Under the pieces are notes generated by a model. That model was not told the DNA's origin, did not search any database, and saw nothing but the letters and a program-made list of their open reading frames with translations. DNA of 64,000 nt from Cyanophora paradoxa (Eukaryota > Glaucocystophyceae > Cyanophorales > Cyanophoraceae), in NCBI GenBank assembly GCA_004431415.1, contig QPMI01000469.1, positions 186,001-250,000 on the forward strand. The letters are read 5' to 3'. Shown one piece after another: positions 48,459 to 59,002 of the stretch. The position numbers were made by a program, and so were the translations under genes. Position 1 is the stretch's first letter; each line of letters starts with the position of its first letter.

Positions 48459-49618
48459 TCAGGCGGCAAACGGGGGAAGGCGGGAGAGGCGGTGAGCGAG
48501 GGCGTCGGGGCTGGAACGGGCCCCGCTGCAGGCGCGCGGGGCCTGCGCGCCGGCCGCCCGCGAGTGGTCGAGGTCGCGCCAGTATCCGGCGGCCTCGTGG
48601 TCGGGGGCCGGGGCACGGGCCCGCGCGGGGCGGGGGCGGGGCGGGCGGGGGCCGGAGGGCGGCGTGGCGGGCCATGAGGGCGGCGTGGGCGCGCTGGGCG
48701 CGGAGGGAGCGGTCGGAGGAGGGGGCCGTGCTGAGGGTCGAGGAGCGCGAGGTGGCCCCCCCCGAGGCCTCGCTCTCCGCCGCCTCCGCCACCACCCCCT
48801 CGCCCCACGGCACGCAGTCCCCCGCCTCCCACCCCTCGTCCCCCGCCGGCACCGGCGTCTCCCGCGCCGACCCCTCCCATCCCCTCCCCGCCCGCCCCGC
48901 CCCCGGCCCCTCCTGCCTCCTCGAGCTCCCGCCCTTGGGCGACCGGCCCGCTCCCATCCTCCTCCGCACCGACAGGTACGCCCGGTAGTGCTTGTCTGCG
49001 GATCCGAAGGGTCGACGAGGGCCTTACCGAGGCCCGAGGGGGGACTGGGCGTCGACGGCGGACGGCGGGGCGCACCGAGCGGGTGCTCCCACTGGCTCAC
49101 GTCGGTCTCATCGTTGTAGAAGTAGAGGCGCCCCTGCCCGTCGTCGATCTGGCGCCACGGCGCCGGCAGCGGTGCGTCGTAGCTGCAGATGGATTTTATT
49201 GGCGCGTTGATCGAGACAGGACAATTTTGGTCGGTCCGGAAAACATACGCTTCTTCGGCGATGGAGAGCAGGTGCGGCTCCAGCTCAGGGTCAATGCCAA
49301 GCGTGTGCACTGCGAACGAGACTATCTCCTGCAACGCAAGGCTCAGCACGCTTGCACGAGCTATAGCTACGCTGAGCCGCGAGGGCGCACGTCCTCATAG
49401 TCGGCAGCCAGCCTCCGAACAACGGTGCGCTCCGCGGGAACCCCGGCATCGTCGACGGGCATCTCGGGTGTTAAGTAGTCTCTCTGCGTAGGAGACGTGC
49501 TGCTTCCCCGACTCGACGCCCAGCGGGCGGTCGAAGACGAGCGAGGCGCGCTTCCGATTCCGGCGCCGTCATCGGCCGCACCGGGCTCCCCCGACGCGGA
49601 TCTAGACGGGCTCGGCAT
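48459..49618 (-). CDS. CEP164-type WW-domain protein, paralogue 1
   Basis: Start MPSPSRSASGEPGAADDG at 49618. After ADYED an intron leads to EIVSFAVHTLGIDPELEPHL and LLSIAEEA. A second intron (donor inside GC|GT) leads to YDAPLPAPWRQIDDGQGRLY and FYNDETDVSQWEHPL, and a third to DKHYRAYLSVRRR. The pre-WW helix, WW and DKHYR order is that of human CEP164, the distal-appendage protein that docks basal bodies and recruits TTBK2. The C-terminal part is low complexity with a short helix (LRAQRAHAALMARHAAL) and ends at 48459. It lacks the very long coiled coil of CEP164. WW ligand residues Trp...FYN...Trp are present. Confidence 0.75.
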
Positions 49619-50061
49619 TGCAAAGCTTGCTGCCTCCTTGAGACGCAGCTTGAGGGCGCGGGGAGGCGGCGCTGGTTTATTCCTGCACGATGCTTCCTCG
49701 GTTCAAGTTAGCTGTGGATCCCGGAGAGCTCCTCGCGAAGCTAGACCAAGGCGAAGGTTCGATGGATGATCTGCTGTTGCTTGCTGCTGTTGCTGCTGCT
49801 CCCGGAGTCCTCAGCTGCTGCTGCTCAGCTGCTGCTGCTGCTCATGATCATCAGCTGCATGTTGAGCAGCTAGCGCTTCATCGATATCAGTGTTGCTCTA
49901 GCAAGCGCTCAGGTGGCCATTGCCCATAGCCACGTACCCGGCAGTACTAGTACGAACGGCGCCGCCGCGCCGCTTTTGATGAACTATTATCATTATCGAC
50001 CCGCGGCCGGCCCAAATTATAATGTTATATATATACAATATTGAGTAAAGATTCAAAACAC

Positions 50062-50261
50062 TTATTACATATACCCGCGCTTTAGCGCAGTGGTATAAGG
50101 TCGTGCTACGACCTCCCGGATTCCCGGGTTCGGTTCCTGCTGTTTCCGCTACGTTGTACTTCGAATCCTTGTGATTCCCGATACCGTGACTTGTATCCTC
50201 GTTGTGTACTACGAGTGGGCACGCCCACCGTAGATCTTTAAAAAAAAAATTATTACATATA
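50062..50261 (+). mobile_element. tRNA-derived SINE with 12-bp target-site duplication
   Basis: The element body is 50074-50249. Its head carries an A box (TAGCGCAGTGGT, 50083-50094) and a B box (GGTTCGGTTCC, near 50129). An anticodon-arm-like AGGTC-GTGCTAC-GACCT would read GCT (Ser), followed by a CCCGG-ATT-CCGGG hairpin like the long variable arm of tRNA-Ser. An unrelated body of about 90 bp ends in ten A residues (50240-50249). Perfect 12-bp direct repeats TTATTACATATA flank it at 50062-50073 and 50250-50261. These are the hallmarks of LINE-mobilised retroposition. Confidence 0.88.
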
Positions 50262-50654
50262 GCTATTTCTTATAATTATTTTCTCGTGCGCAAGCGGACC
50301 GTCAACTCGAAGATTCGTGATGAATCCGGATCGACCAGCCAGGAGGGTACAGATTAATTTTGTGCTATGAATTCGAAAAAACACACCGAAACATTCGCGA
50401 TTGGCGCACCGATTGCGAGCTTCACGGCTTGCGAGCTTGCAATTGCGATCGAGTTGGATCCGGAGTCGACGTCTGGACTCCGGGAATCCGGATCCGGAGT
50501 CCGGATCCGGACCGGCGCAACTGTAAGGCTATTATTTTAGACGGGTACCGGTATTAATATAGACGCGGTATAATATAGGTAACCCGTTCGTCTAACTTAA
50601 TCCTGTGCCGAAGGGGGGTATATCATAGTACCGCCTGTATGGAGCAGGCAGCAG

Positions 50655-50999
50655 CTAGAGGTGGGGCTCGAGCCGGGCTGGCTCGAGCCGGGCCGGGCCG
50701 GGCCGAGGGGCCGGCCGGCTCGAGCCGGACCTCTGGCCACGCGGGCCGGCTCGAGCAAGCCGGCTCGAGGGGTATGGCGCGGCTGGCTCGAGCCAGGTCG
50801 GGTTTTGTTATGGGCGAGCCGGCGAGCCGGCGAGCCGGCTGGCTATTGTATATAGGTTTTTATTATATATATCGAATAATATATAAAACAAGGACTGTGT
50901 ACCCCCGACCTCGGGCCGGCTCGAGCCGGCCCGCGGCTCGAGGGGTGTCGGCTCGAGCCCGGCTCGAGCCGCCGATTTGCGCTCGAGCCCCACCTCTAG
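50655..50999. mobile_element. MITE-like element, 19-bp terminal inverted repeats
   Basis: The ends are exact inverted repeats of CTAGAGGTGGGGCTCGAGC (50655-50673 and 50981-50999). The element is 345 bp and flanked by direct CAGCAG at 50649-50654 and 51000-51005. The interior is packed with the palindrome GGCTCGAGCC and close variants on both sides of an AT-rich centre (TATATAGGTTTTTATTATATA near 50848). There is no open frame for a transposase, so it would be non-autonomous. Confidence 0.8.
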
Positions 51000-51347
51000 C
51001 AGCAGCTCGTCTAAATTTGTCCATGGCCACGTCTATTGTGGTGGGTGGGCAAACGTCTAAGTTTGAACCCGTCGATAATAATAGCCTTACAGTACCGCCG
51101 GGCCGGTACTTAGTAGGGTCGACGTACGTCGTAAACGGACGCGTAAACGGACCTCGGAGCTCGAACCGGTCGTGCGCATGCGCTCATGATCATCAAGCGT
51201 GACGCTGCGTGAGTCAACTCGATCAGCCTGTACCCAACAAAGGGGTCGGAGCTTGTGAAGGGTACAGCGAGGTGCAAAAAAACAAAACAAGGCGGGAGCT
51301 GCAAATCCCTCGACGCGAGCCTCGCTGGCCTCGTACACAGCACGCTG

Positions 51348-52113
51348 ATGGCGGGAGAAGGTGCTCGATACCGCTGCGAAGCCCCGAGCCCTGGGGCGCT
51401 GACGCTCCTGCGCAGGGACGAGAATCGTGCGTCGCCACGAGCGCTGTGGTAGCTACGCTCCGCCGCGCTGATCATAGACCGCAGCTGTCCTCGCTGCCGC
51501 TGCAAATCCTCATCTACTTCAACATCTGGTACGCGTTCATATACTTCTGGCTCAATGTCGCCATCTTCATCTACAAAGGTGAGACACGCCCGCGCTGCGC
51601 CGCCGATGGGCGCTCAGCTGCGGGGCGGCAGGCACCTGGCTGCCCTACCCGCCCAACACGCTCGGGTGGGAGATCGCCTTCATCATCGTATACGCGGTCG
51701 TGGAAAGCTGCAGGTTGTTCTTGGGTGCGACGTCGGCCTCCCTGCCAGGCTGCGCGGCCCGCTGAGGGGCGGCGCAGGTTCAAAAGGGAACAAGACGGAG
51801 CAGGTCCCGCCGATGGTCTGGTTCCTCCTCATCTCCGCAGCGATCGCCTTCGGCAACATCTACTACATCTACCTCCAGATCTACGTGTACGCCGCGCCGA
51901 GCGCCGCTTCTCGCCGTGCGCGGCGCGCCGACCTCGGGCCCCGGCAGGCTCCGGGTGGACGTCGTCATCAACGCCATCCACCTCTTCTTCGTCGGCTCGG
52001 AGGTCATCTTCGCGATATTCACCACGCTGACCTTCCAGGTCCGCCCCGCCCGCCCCCGCCGCCCCCGCCCCTCTAACCCCGCCCCCTCCCAGCGCTACCG
52101 TCTCTTCGTATAG
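51348..52113 (+). CDS. TMEM17/TMEM216-family ciliary transition-zone protein
   Basis: Four membrane segments are split by short introns: SSLPLQILIYFNIWYAFIYF with FWLNVAIFIYKG; LPYPPNTLGWEIAFIIVYAV with VESCRLFLG; SKGNKTEQVPPMVWFLLISA with FGNIYYIYLQIYVYA; and LRVDVVINAIHLFFVGSEVI with FAIFTTLTFQ. The last exon gives RYRLFV and a stop at 52111-52113. SSxPLxIL, LPYP, RLFxGxKGN and LRxDVxxNAI are the family signatures. These proteins form the MKS/B9 transition-zone complex that gates cilia. The start is uncertain: ATG at 51348 is the nearest, with an intron probably before GRESCV or QLSSL. TMEM17, TMEM80 and TMEM216 cannot be separated by eye. Confidence 0.85.
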
Positions 52114-52374
52114 CTGTAGGCCGCCTCCCCCGCCACCGCACCCCTCCTCGGTCCCGCATTTTATCCCCGAGCCCGCGGCCCGCTTCCTCGCCCCTCCTGC
52201 AGGTCGATGCCGCGCGCTCTCTCCCTGCGAGCTCGCCGCGCTCCCGGGGGCCCTCGCCCCGCACCCGTCCCCGCGCCCCTCGCCCCCGGCCGCCCCGTCC
52301 ACGATCGCTCTCTGTTCCATAGGAGCGCACGTAAGAGGGCCTTGGCGAGGCGGGCGGGGGCGGGGGCCGCGGCG

Positions 52375-54392
52375 CTACTTGGCGGGGGCGAGGCTGGGGC
52401 TCGCGTGCTCGCCGGTCGTGCAGCCGGGCGCCTCGAGGCTCGGGCACTTCTTCTTGCACGCCAGCGGCTTCCCCTTCGTGCCCCCCGTCGTCGGGTGGTA
52501 CCGGCACACCCCCGGCGCGAGCTTGTCGAAGTACTGCCCCCGCGTCAATCGCAACCGCCGCGCGGGGGCGGGGGCGGCCCCGCGGGGTCTCCGGGGGCGG
52601 ACCTGCCCGCAGCCGGCGTTGGTGCAGAGGTAGGCGGGGCGGGCGATCTGGCGGGGCGGGGCGGTGGTGGGTGTGCGGGCGGGGCGGGGAGGAGGGGGGA
52701 GGAGGGGGCGGCGCACGAGGATGCGCTGGCCGACCTGGAGGAGTATGCCGTTCCCGTCGCTCGAGTGCGGCAGCACCTCCGCGAACGCCGGCATGCACCC
52801 CGCGCTCCCGCACCCCGCCCCCTGCACCCGCCCCTCGTTGCCGCCCCGCAGCTCCCGGATCGGCAGCACGACGCCCCGCCCCGCCGTGCGCGGCGTCAGG
52901 GCCCCCTCGGGGGCGCCCGCCGGCGACCGCGGCGCCGTCGGGCTCGTCGTGCCTGCGCCCCGCGACGGCTCGCGGCGGCGGCGGCCGGGAGGGGCCGGGG
53001 CGGCGGGGTGCTCGGGTGGAGGGGAGGGGGCGGAGAGGGCGCGGGAGGGCCCCGCGGGGAGGCGGGGCGTCGCAGAGGCGGGCGGCGAGGCGGGCGGAGT
53101 GGTGGGGGCAGGCGCATCTCGGACGTGAGGAAGTCGGGAGGCGGGGCGGGCATGGCGGCGAGGTCGGCGAGGCGGACGTCGGCGGCGGCGAAGGCGGCCG
53201 CGTGGCCCTCCAGCCCGCCTCCTCCAGCACCCGCAGCAGCGCCCCTCGCACCCGGCCCCGCCCGCGGCGTCTGCCGCGCCGGCGAGGCCACCCGGCGCCC
53301 CGGCGAGGGCCCCGCCGGCAGAAGCCCGTTGCCCACGGAGGAGAGCAGTCTGAGGATCTCCTCCTCGCCCCCGCCGGCCGCGCCGCCGGGGCCGGGCGGG
53401 GGCGGGGCCGCCGAAGCCGCGAAGATGCTCTGGAAGACGCCGACCTCGCCGGCCTTGGCCTGCTCCTGCACCCGCAGCAGCACCGACGGCAGCGGCGGCG
53501 GCCTCACCACCGGCCCCCGCCCCCCGCCGACGGCCCGCCGCCGCCGGCGCTGGCGTGGGGTGGCGGGAGGGGAGGGCCGGGCGGGGGCGGCGGCTTGGGG
53601 CGGGTGGGCGAGGGGGCCGGCTCGGGGGCGCCGTGGCTGCAGGCGCCGGCGGCGTGGCCGTGGGCGCCGGCGACTTGCTCGAGGGTGAGGACGGAGAGGT
53701 CGAGGGTGAGGCCGGCGACGGCCGCCGAGAGCTTCTTGTCGATCCGCATGAACCGCTCCGCGTACTTGCCCGCCTGCAGGATCCGCATCACGCCGCTGAA
53801 GAAACTCGCCGTCGCGTAGTCCTCGATCAGGGACACCTGGCGGGTAGCGACCAGAAATGATCAGACGGTGAGTCTGGGGTCGAGATACGACACACCCCGT
53901 CCGCAATCAGGCCCTCAAGATCCTTCAGCGCTTTGCTTGAATACCTGTGGGGGGTGGGCCTCAGCGCTTTGTACCCGCAGAGCTCAGAGACGCCGCTGAG
54001 GGGGCGGGGGCCTCTGAGACGCCGGCGCGGGGCGGCGCGGGCGGCGGCGCACGTGAACGTGCTCCTGCTGTTCGTGGACGCCGCATAAATGCGCTCCAGC
54101 GTCTCCTGCAGGCTTTGGAAGCGCGCCGCGAGGTAGCCGAAGTCCTGCGACGAAATCAGCGCAGCAGGACAGCACGTGTACAGTCTGGGCAGCGACAGCA
54201 GGTAGGTTTTGCCTGTGGCCTATAGTATACCACACATACCTCCTGGTTCTCCGTGGCTGTCCCTGCTTGCTCCACGACCCACTTCACACCTGCCAACGCG
54301 TTCAGGGGCTCGGCCGCGGGCGGGGTTGCAGGCGACGCCCGTGCACCTGTGATCACATGGCCCAAGGACGCTTTCGCGTCCTCCCACACCAT
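52375..54392 (-). CDS. helical-bundle (MLKL/HeLo-like) protein with C-terminal Cys/His motif
   Basis: Start MVWEDAKASLGHVITG at 54392. Clean GT-AG splicing yields LNALAGVKWVVEQAGTATEN, DFGYLAARFQSLQETLERIY, SSKALKDLEGLIADG and VSLIEDYATASFFSGVMRIL. Then comes ERFMRIDKKLSAAVAGLTLD. The heptad-like helices and the RFxxIDKKLxxAVxxLxLD ending resemble the N-terminal bundle of MLKL and fungal HeLo proteins. This is pattern recognition, not a search. The middle is Pro-rich low complexity with unresolved joins. The C-terminus has VLPHSSDGNGILLQVGQRIL and CRYHPTTGG, CKKKCPSLEAPGCTTGEH, a likely zinc-binding set. It stops at 52375. A membrane-acting or scaffold role is possible. It has no kinase domain. 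Confidence 0.6.
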
Positions 54393-54682
54393 CGCCGATG
54401 CAGCGTCGACCCCCCTTCAAACTGAGCAGCAGCGCCCGGCGATGAAACGCCCACGAAGCAGTTTCCAGTTCAGTTACGTCAGATGAGGCCAGACCGCGTC
54501 GACCAGTCGGACTATCTAGCTGCGCTCTCCCTTTGCCGCCGCGCTTGCCAGAGCTTCGCGGGAGAGCGGCTCAAGTTCTGCCGTTCGAGGGGGGTAGAGA
54601 AGACAACCGGTCGGCCACCCAGTTGCAGCTGCGGACGTTAGACTGCTCGATCACTCGACAAGTGCGAGCAGCCGCTGAGCAG
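54393..54682. promoter_or_regulatory. divergent region between helical-bundle gene and PSII S4 gene
   Basis: About 290 bp separate two divergent starts. No recognisable protein is present and no clear TATA box is seen. It is read as a bidirectional promoter on position alone. Confidence 0.35.
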
Positions 54683-56431
54683 ATGGCGTTCGCAGCGCCC
54701 TTGGCAACACGTGCGAGCAGCTGCAGCGAGCAGCAGAATGCAGGCTCATGCGGCTTCAAAGGAGCGGCGAGCGCCATCATCTGTGCAAGCGCGGTCGCCG
54801 CACAGCGCTGCAGCTGCTCAGTCGCAAGACCACGCGCGCCGCGGCTGACATGCACCTTCTTGGTTCGGCGCCGGTGGCTCGCAGCGTCGCAACGTGTCGT
54901 ACCAGCTCCGCTAGTCGCGGGCTCCAGGCCGCTCGCGCTGGCCGACGGGAGCGGCGGCGGCGGCGGCGGCGGCGGCGAAGTCGACGGCCTCTGGGAAGAG
55001 CTCGAAAGCGGCGCGGGCGTCGACGCGTGGAGCGAGGAGGAGCTCGAGGGCTACGCGGGGGCGGAGGACGCTCCGGGCCGCGCGCGCGCGGCGGCGGCGG
55101 CGAAGGTCGCGGCGCACGCGCACGAGAGCGAGGAGGAGCGGAGGACGCGGCTGCTCATCGAACGCGTTCGAGGTGCGCCATCGCCCCGCGGCCCCAGCTC
55201 TGCATGCGAGAGCGGCAAAGCTGACTCGTCTCCCAGCGGAGGCGACCCCGGCGGCGGCTGTGCTGCCGCCGGCGCCGGCCGCGGCGCGGCGGGGCCGGCG
55301 GCGGGGCAGCGGGGAAGGCGGCGGGGCGGGGCGGGGCAACCGGGTGCTGTCGCGGGAGAAGCTGTTGCGGGGGATGACGGGCGGGGAGGAGGAGCGGGAG
55401 GCGGTGGCGCGGGGGATTGACCTCGCGGACCGCGCGCTGGCGACGTGGAGCACGCAGCTCTCCGACTTCCTCTCCCCCTCCGAGGCCGCCGCCGTGCAGC
55501 GCACCCTCGCGCCCCTCGCCGGCCTGCAGCTGCTCCCCTGGGGCGGCTACCCCCTCGCCGAGCGCTGCCGCCTCGCCTTCGCCCGCGCCGACGCCGCGCC
55601 CCTCGAGGCCGCCGACGTGCGCGCCCCGCCCCCGGCCCCGGCCGCTCCCGGTGGCAGATCTGGAGGGGGGTCTCGGGGCAGGTGCCGGTGGCGCTGGTGA
55701 ACGTGTCGGGCAACTTCCTGTTCGACGCGGCCGGCCACGGCGACTTCCTCGGGGCCGCCCTCGGCGCCACCGGCCTCTCCCGCGCCAAGATCGGTGCGCC
55801 GGCCCCGCCGCGGGGGCGGGGCCACGGGGCCTCACGGGGTGGCAGGGGACGTGGTGGTGCAGGGGGAGGCGGGGGCGCAGCTCCTCTGCCACCCCGACGT
55901 CGCCCACGTCCTCGAGGCCTCCCTCACCCAGGCCCGCCCCCGCCCCGCCCCCGCCCCCCCCCGCCGCGCTCGAGGCGGCGGGGGCAGGTGAGGACGGTCC
56001 CGGTGCGGACGACGAGGGCCGAGCTCTCGGAGCTGCGCCAGCGGGAGGTCACCTGCAAGGCGCGGCGCCCGCCCCGCCGCGCAGCGGCGCGGGGGCGAGG
56101 CGGGGCGCGGGGCGCAGGAGGTGCAGACCGTGGAGGCCTCCCTCCGCCTCGACGCAGTCGCATCCGCCGGCTTCCGCCTCTCCCGCTCCAAGATGGCCGG
56201 CCCGCCCGCCCCCGCCCTCGTCCCCGCGCGGGGCGTGAGGCGGGGGCGGGCGGGGCAGGCCTGATCTCGTCGGGGGAGGTGAAGGTGAACTGGGCGGCCG
56301 TCAGCAAGGAGAGCAAGGAGGTCAAGGCGGGGGACACGATCGCCCTGCGCGGGCGCGGCCGGCTCGAGGTGCTCGCCGTCGCCCCCACCAAGAGCGGCAG
56401 GTTCCGAGTCCACCTCCGCCTCCTCAAGTGA
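54683..56431 (+). CDS. photosystem II S4-domain protein, plastid-targeted
   Basis: The start MAFAAPLATRASSC is a glaucophyte-type leader with Phe at position 3, followed by a long Ser/Ala/Arg-rich transit region. The mature part begins RVLSREKLLRGM and runs on through ARGIDLADRALATWSTQLSD, FLSPSEAAAVQRTLAPLAGL, LLPWGGYPLAERCRLAFARA, VNVSGNFLFDAAGHGDFLGA and GDVVVQGEAGAQLLCHPDVA. The S4 RNA-binding fold follows: TVEASLRLDAVASAGFRLSR, SKMA, LISSGEVKVNWAAVSKESKE and GDTIALRGRGRLEVL. It ends HLRLLK with a stop at 56429-56431. The layout matches the cyanobacterial/plastid PSII S4 family (YlmH-related), so it is likely of endosymbiotic origin. The exact function in PSII is not settled. Junctions at 55170-55340 are approximate. 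Confidence 0.85.
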
Positions 56432-56792
56432 CCCCCGCCCCCGCCCCCTCCGCGCCGCCCCCGCACGCCCCCCGGGGCCCCGTTGGACGCCGCCCGTCCC
56501 CGTGCAGCCCGCCGCCCCCGGCCCCCGCCCGCCCGCGGCCCTGGCGAGCACTCGTGAGCTTTGGTTCTCTTCTGTATTCGCAACAGATATCCTTCAAAGA
56601 AAAGGATGGAAAGCAAGAGAATAAGGAATAATACCAGATCCAGATACAGACCAGCTCGATCGAGCTGCATTCTTAATATAACATCCTCCGCGGGAGGATG
56701 CAAAAGAGCTAGGGCTCCAATAAGTACCAATAAGTACAGGGGGCGATCAATAGGGTGTGGGTTGTTTAGTTTGTGTAGCGGGGCGGGGGCGG
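56432..56792. other. intergenic between convergent genes
   Basis: A C-rich stretch is followed by AT-rich DNA with GATATCCTTCAAAGAAAAGG and CCTCCGCGGGAGG, a short perfect palindrome near 56686 that could form a terminator-like hairpin in RNA. No gene is seen. Confidence 0.4.
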
Positions 56793-58104
56793 TCAGCGGG
56801 GGGAGGGTGCGGGTGCCGGGGAGGCGGAGGGCGTGCGGGAGAGGGATGGGAGGAGGCGGGTGGTGTCGAGGTCGCGGCCCTTGGCGCGCGCGTCGATCAC
56901 GAGGTCCCGCACCCCCGCCACCGCCAGCGGCGACACCGCCCCGCCCCGCCCCGGCCCCTCCGACCACCCCTCCTCCCCGCCCGCCGGCAGCGGCGAGCCC
57001 TCCCCGCGCGCCGCCCCGGGCGCGAGGCGCTGCCACTCGGCGAGGGCGACGGGGAGCGCGGGGCGATCTTGCCGGAGGGGGCGGGGAGGGCGGCCGAGGC
57101 GGAGGAGCGGCGGGAGCTGAGCGAGGAGGCCGCCGCCGAGGAGGAGACGGTGCGGGCGGTGCCCGCCGCGGTGGCGCTCGAGGCCGACGAGGCGGTCGAG
57201 CGCGCCGTGCTCGGCTCGCTCACCGACGCCGCCCGCGGCCGCAGCGCCCGCTCCCGCTGCTCCCGCTGCTCCTCCTTGATCTGGAAGACCATCGCCTGCG
57301 CCCCGCCGCCACCCGTCGGCCCGGCGCAGGCGGCGGCGGAGGGGCCGGGGGCGGGAGGCGCGCACGCGGTAGTGCTTGTCGAGGGGGTGCTCCCACTGGG
57401 AGACGTCGGTCTCCTCGTTGTAGAAGTAGATGCGGCCGGCGGCGTCCTCCATCTCGGCCCAGGGGGCCGGCAGCGGGGCGAAGTAGGCCTCCTCCGCGAT
57501 GTAGAGCAGGTGCGGCTCCCCCGCCTCGTCGATCCCCAGCGCCCGCGCGAACTCCAGCACCCCCTGCCGCCCCGCCTCGCACCCGCCCAGCCGCGCCGGG
57601 GCGGGGGCGGGGGCCGGCGGCGCACCTCGTCGTAGTCGGCGGCGAGGCGCTCGACGTGCGTGGCCGGGGCGGCGTGCCCGGGCGCCTCGACGGGCCGCTC
57701 CTTCGAGGGCGAGAAGTGGCCCCGCCCCGAGGCCCCCGTCCAGTTCGCGGCGAGCAGCGGCGACCGCGTCGCCTCCTTCGAGATCAGGAGGCTCTCCGGG
57801 GCGGGGGCCCCCAGCGAGTGGCTCGCCGGCTTCAGCGCGCGCGGGTCCGTCGGGCCTCTCCGGTGCCGCACGGTGAGCGCGTGGCCCCTCGGCACGGCCT
57901 CGCGCCCGCCCTCCGCCTCCTCCACCTCCTCCAGCGTGTGGAACTCTTGCTCCGGCTCCAACGCCAGCCCGCCCCCGCTCTCCAGCGAGTAGCTTTCCCG
58001 CAAATCCTGCCCCCGGCATCGCTCCCCATCAGCTCCCTGCCGCCCATCTCGTTCGAGATCCGGCGGCTGACCTTGGGGGGCCTTGCTCCGAACAGCTTCT
58101 TCAT
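56793..58104 (-). CDS. CEP164-type WW-domain protein, paralogue 2
   Basis: Proposed start MKKLFGARPPKVSRRISNEM at 58104. A longer frame opening at 58282 is an alternative, and the join between the two frames near 58010 is not resolved. The N-terminal region contains PEQEFHTLEEVEEAEG and LLAANWTGASGRGHFSPSKE. After ERLAADYDEV an intron leads to GVLEFARALGIDEAGEPHLL, YIAEEAYFAPLPAPWAEMED, AAGRIYFYNEETDVSQWEHP and LDKHYR. A charged region (VFQIKEEQREQRERALR) and Ser/Ala-rich helices follow. The last exon includes VRDLVIDARAKGRDLDTTRL and stops at 56793. The Y-x-APLPAPW and FYNEETDVSQW parts are the WW module. Confidence 0.75.
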
Positions 58105-58282
58105 TGTGCCGCTCCCCTTCCTTTTCTCGGCGAATGCAACGGTCTAAGGCACGATCCGTGTCACAAATGCAGCAGTCGCTGCTGGGAAGGACGAGAAGGC
58201 CGGCACCTTGCAGAGAGTCTAAAAGAGGCGAGAGCCCTGCGCATCCACAAATCAGCACAGTTGGGCATGATCGGGGTTGCAC

Positions 58283-59002
58283 AGAAGGAAGGAATGGAAA
58301 AGTCAGCTAAACCGGGGAAAGATGCGCTGATCGGGACACTTCGCGTAGTAGCTAGTTCCGGGCTTCAACACGCACAGGCGCTAGTCACAGGAGCTAAACC
58401 TAATCAGTCTCACCTTATCAGCCCGAATGCGTGCACACGCCGCTAACTGCCACACGCCAGCTGGCACTTGAAGGCGACCAACGCGCAGCAAGAAGTAGCT
58501 ATTTAGCTGACCGAAGTCGTACTGCTCGAAAGATGCAATTGCAATGGCTAGAAAGTAGGACAGTGCCGCCGGTCAGGTTCTTTTTCGGAAACCCGGGTAC
58601 GGCGGCTACAAGGGGGGGGGGGGGGTCGAAGAGGACTGTTCGCCACGCGATACGTAGGTGTACGATGTGGCGCGCGGGTTCAAAAAACGGTTCGGCGCCG
58701 CTTCTCGATCAGTCTCGATCTGTATACGTATACGTATACGTACTGCGGCAGCTACGTTTACAGCCTGGCAGCATGCAACATGATCATGACCCATCATGAC
58801 TTCTCGATCAGTGATCAGCTGCGCGCATGATCATGAGGCAGTGCTTAATGACTCACTGAATCAGAAAGTGAACCAGGGCCTGGGCCACTGCGGCAATGCC
58901 GGACACAGACACGCCCCAGCGGGTGCAGGCATAGAGGTGCTCGGAATCGACTAAGAGCACTGGAAGCATTGGAAAGGAGGGGCGGGCCTCGGGGGCCTGT
59001 AG
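58283..59002. other. intergenic region with simple repeats
   Basis: No gene is recognised. It includes a run of about 14 G at 58613-58626, the palindromic GTATACGTATACGTATACGT near 58721-58741 and TGATCATGA palindromes near 58778-58836. It may be decayed repeat DNA upstream of paralogue 2. Confidence 0.45.

Larger units (their letters stand above)
49619..51347. other. gene-poor region with SINE and MITE-like element
   Basis: Contains CTG/CAG trinucleotide-like stretches at about 49768-49845, the SINE at 50074-50249 and the inverted-repeat element at 50655-50999 listed separately. It also contains GGATCCGGA words around 50457-50515. I see no convincing protein. A frame at 49690-49929 encodes Leu/Ala-rich low-complexity sequence derived from the trinucleotide tract. 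Confidence 0.5.

Noticed and set aside
49690-49929. Small Leu/Ala-rich protein on the plus strand
   Set aside because: It comes from a CTG-type trinucleotide tract and has no splice or homology support.
50074-50150. Functional tRNA gene
   Set aside because: The A and B boxes are present, but there is no matching acceptor stem. The poly-A tail and target duplication show it is the head of a SINE.
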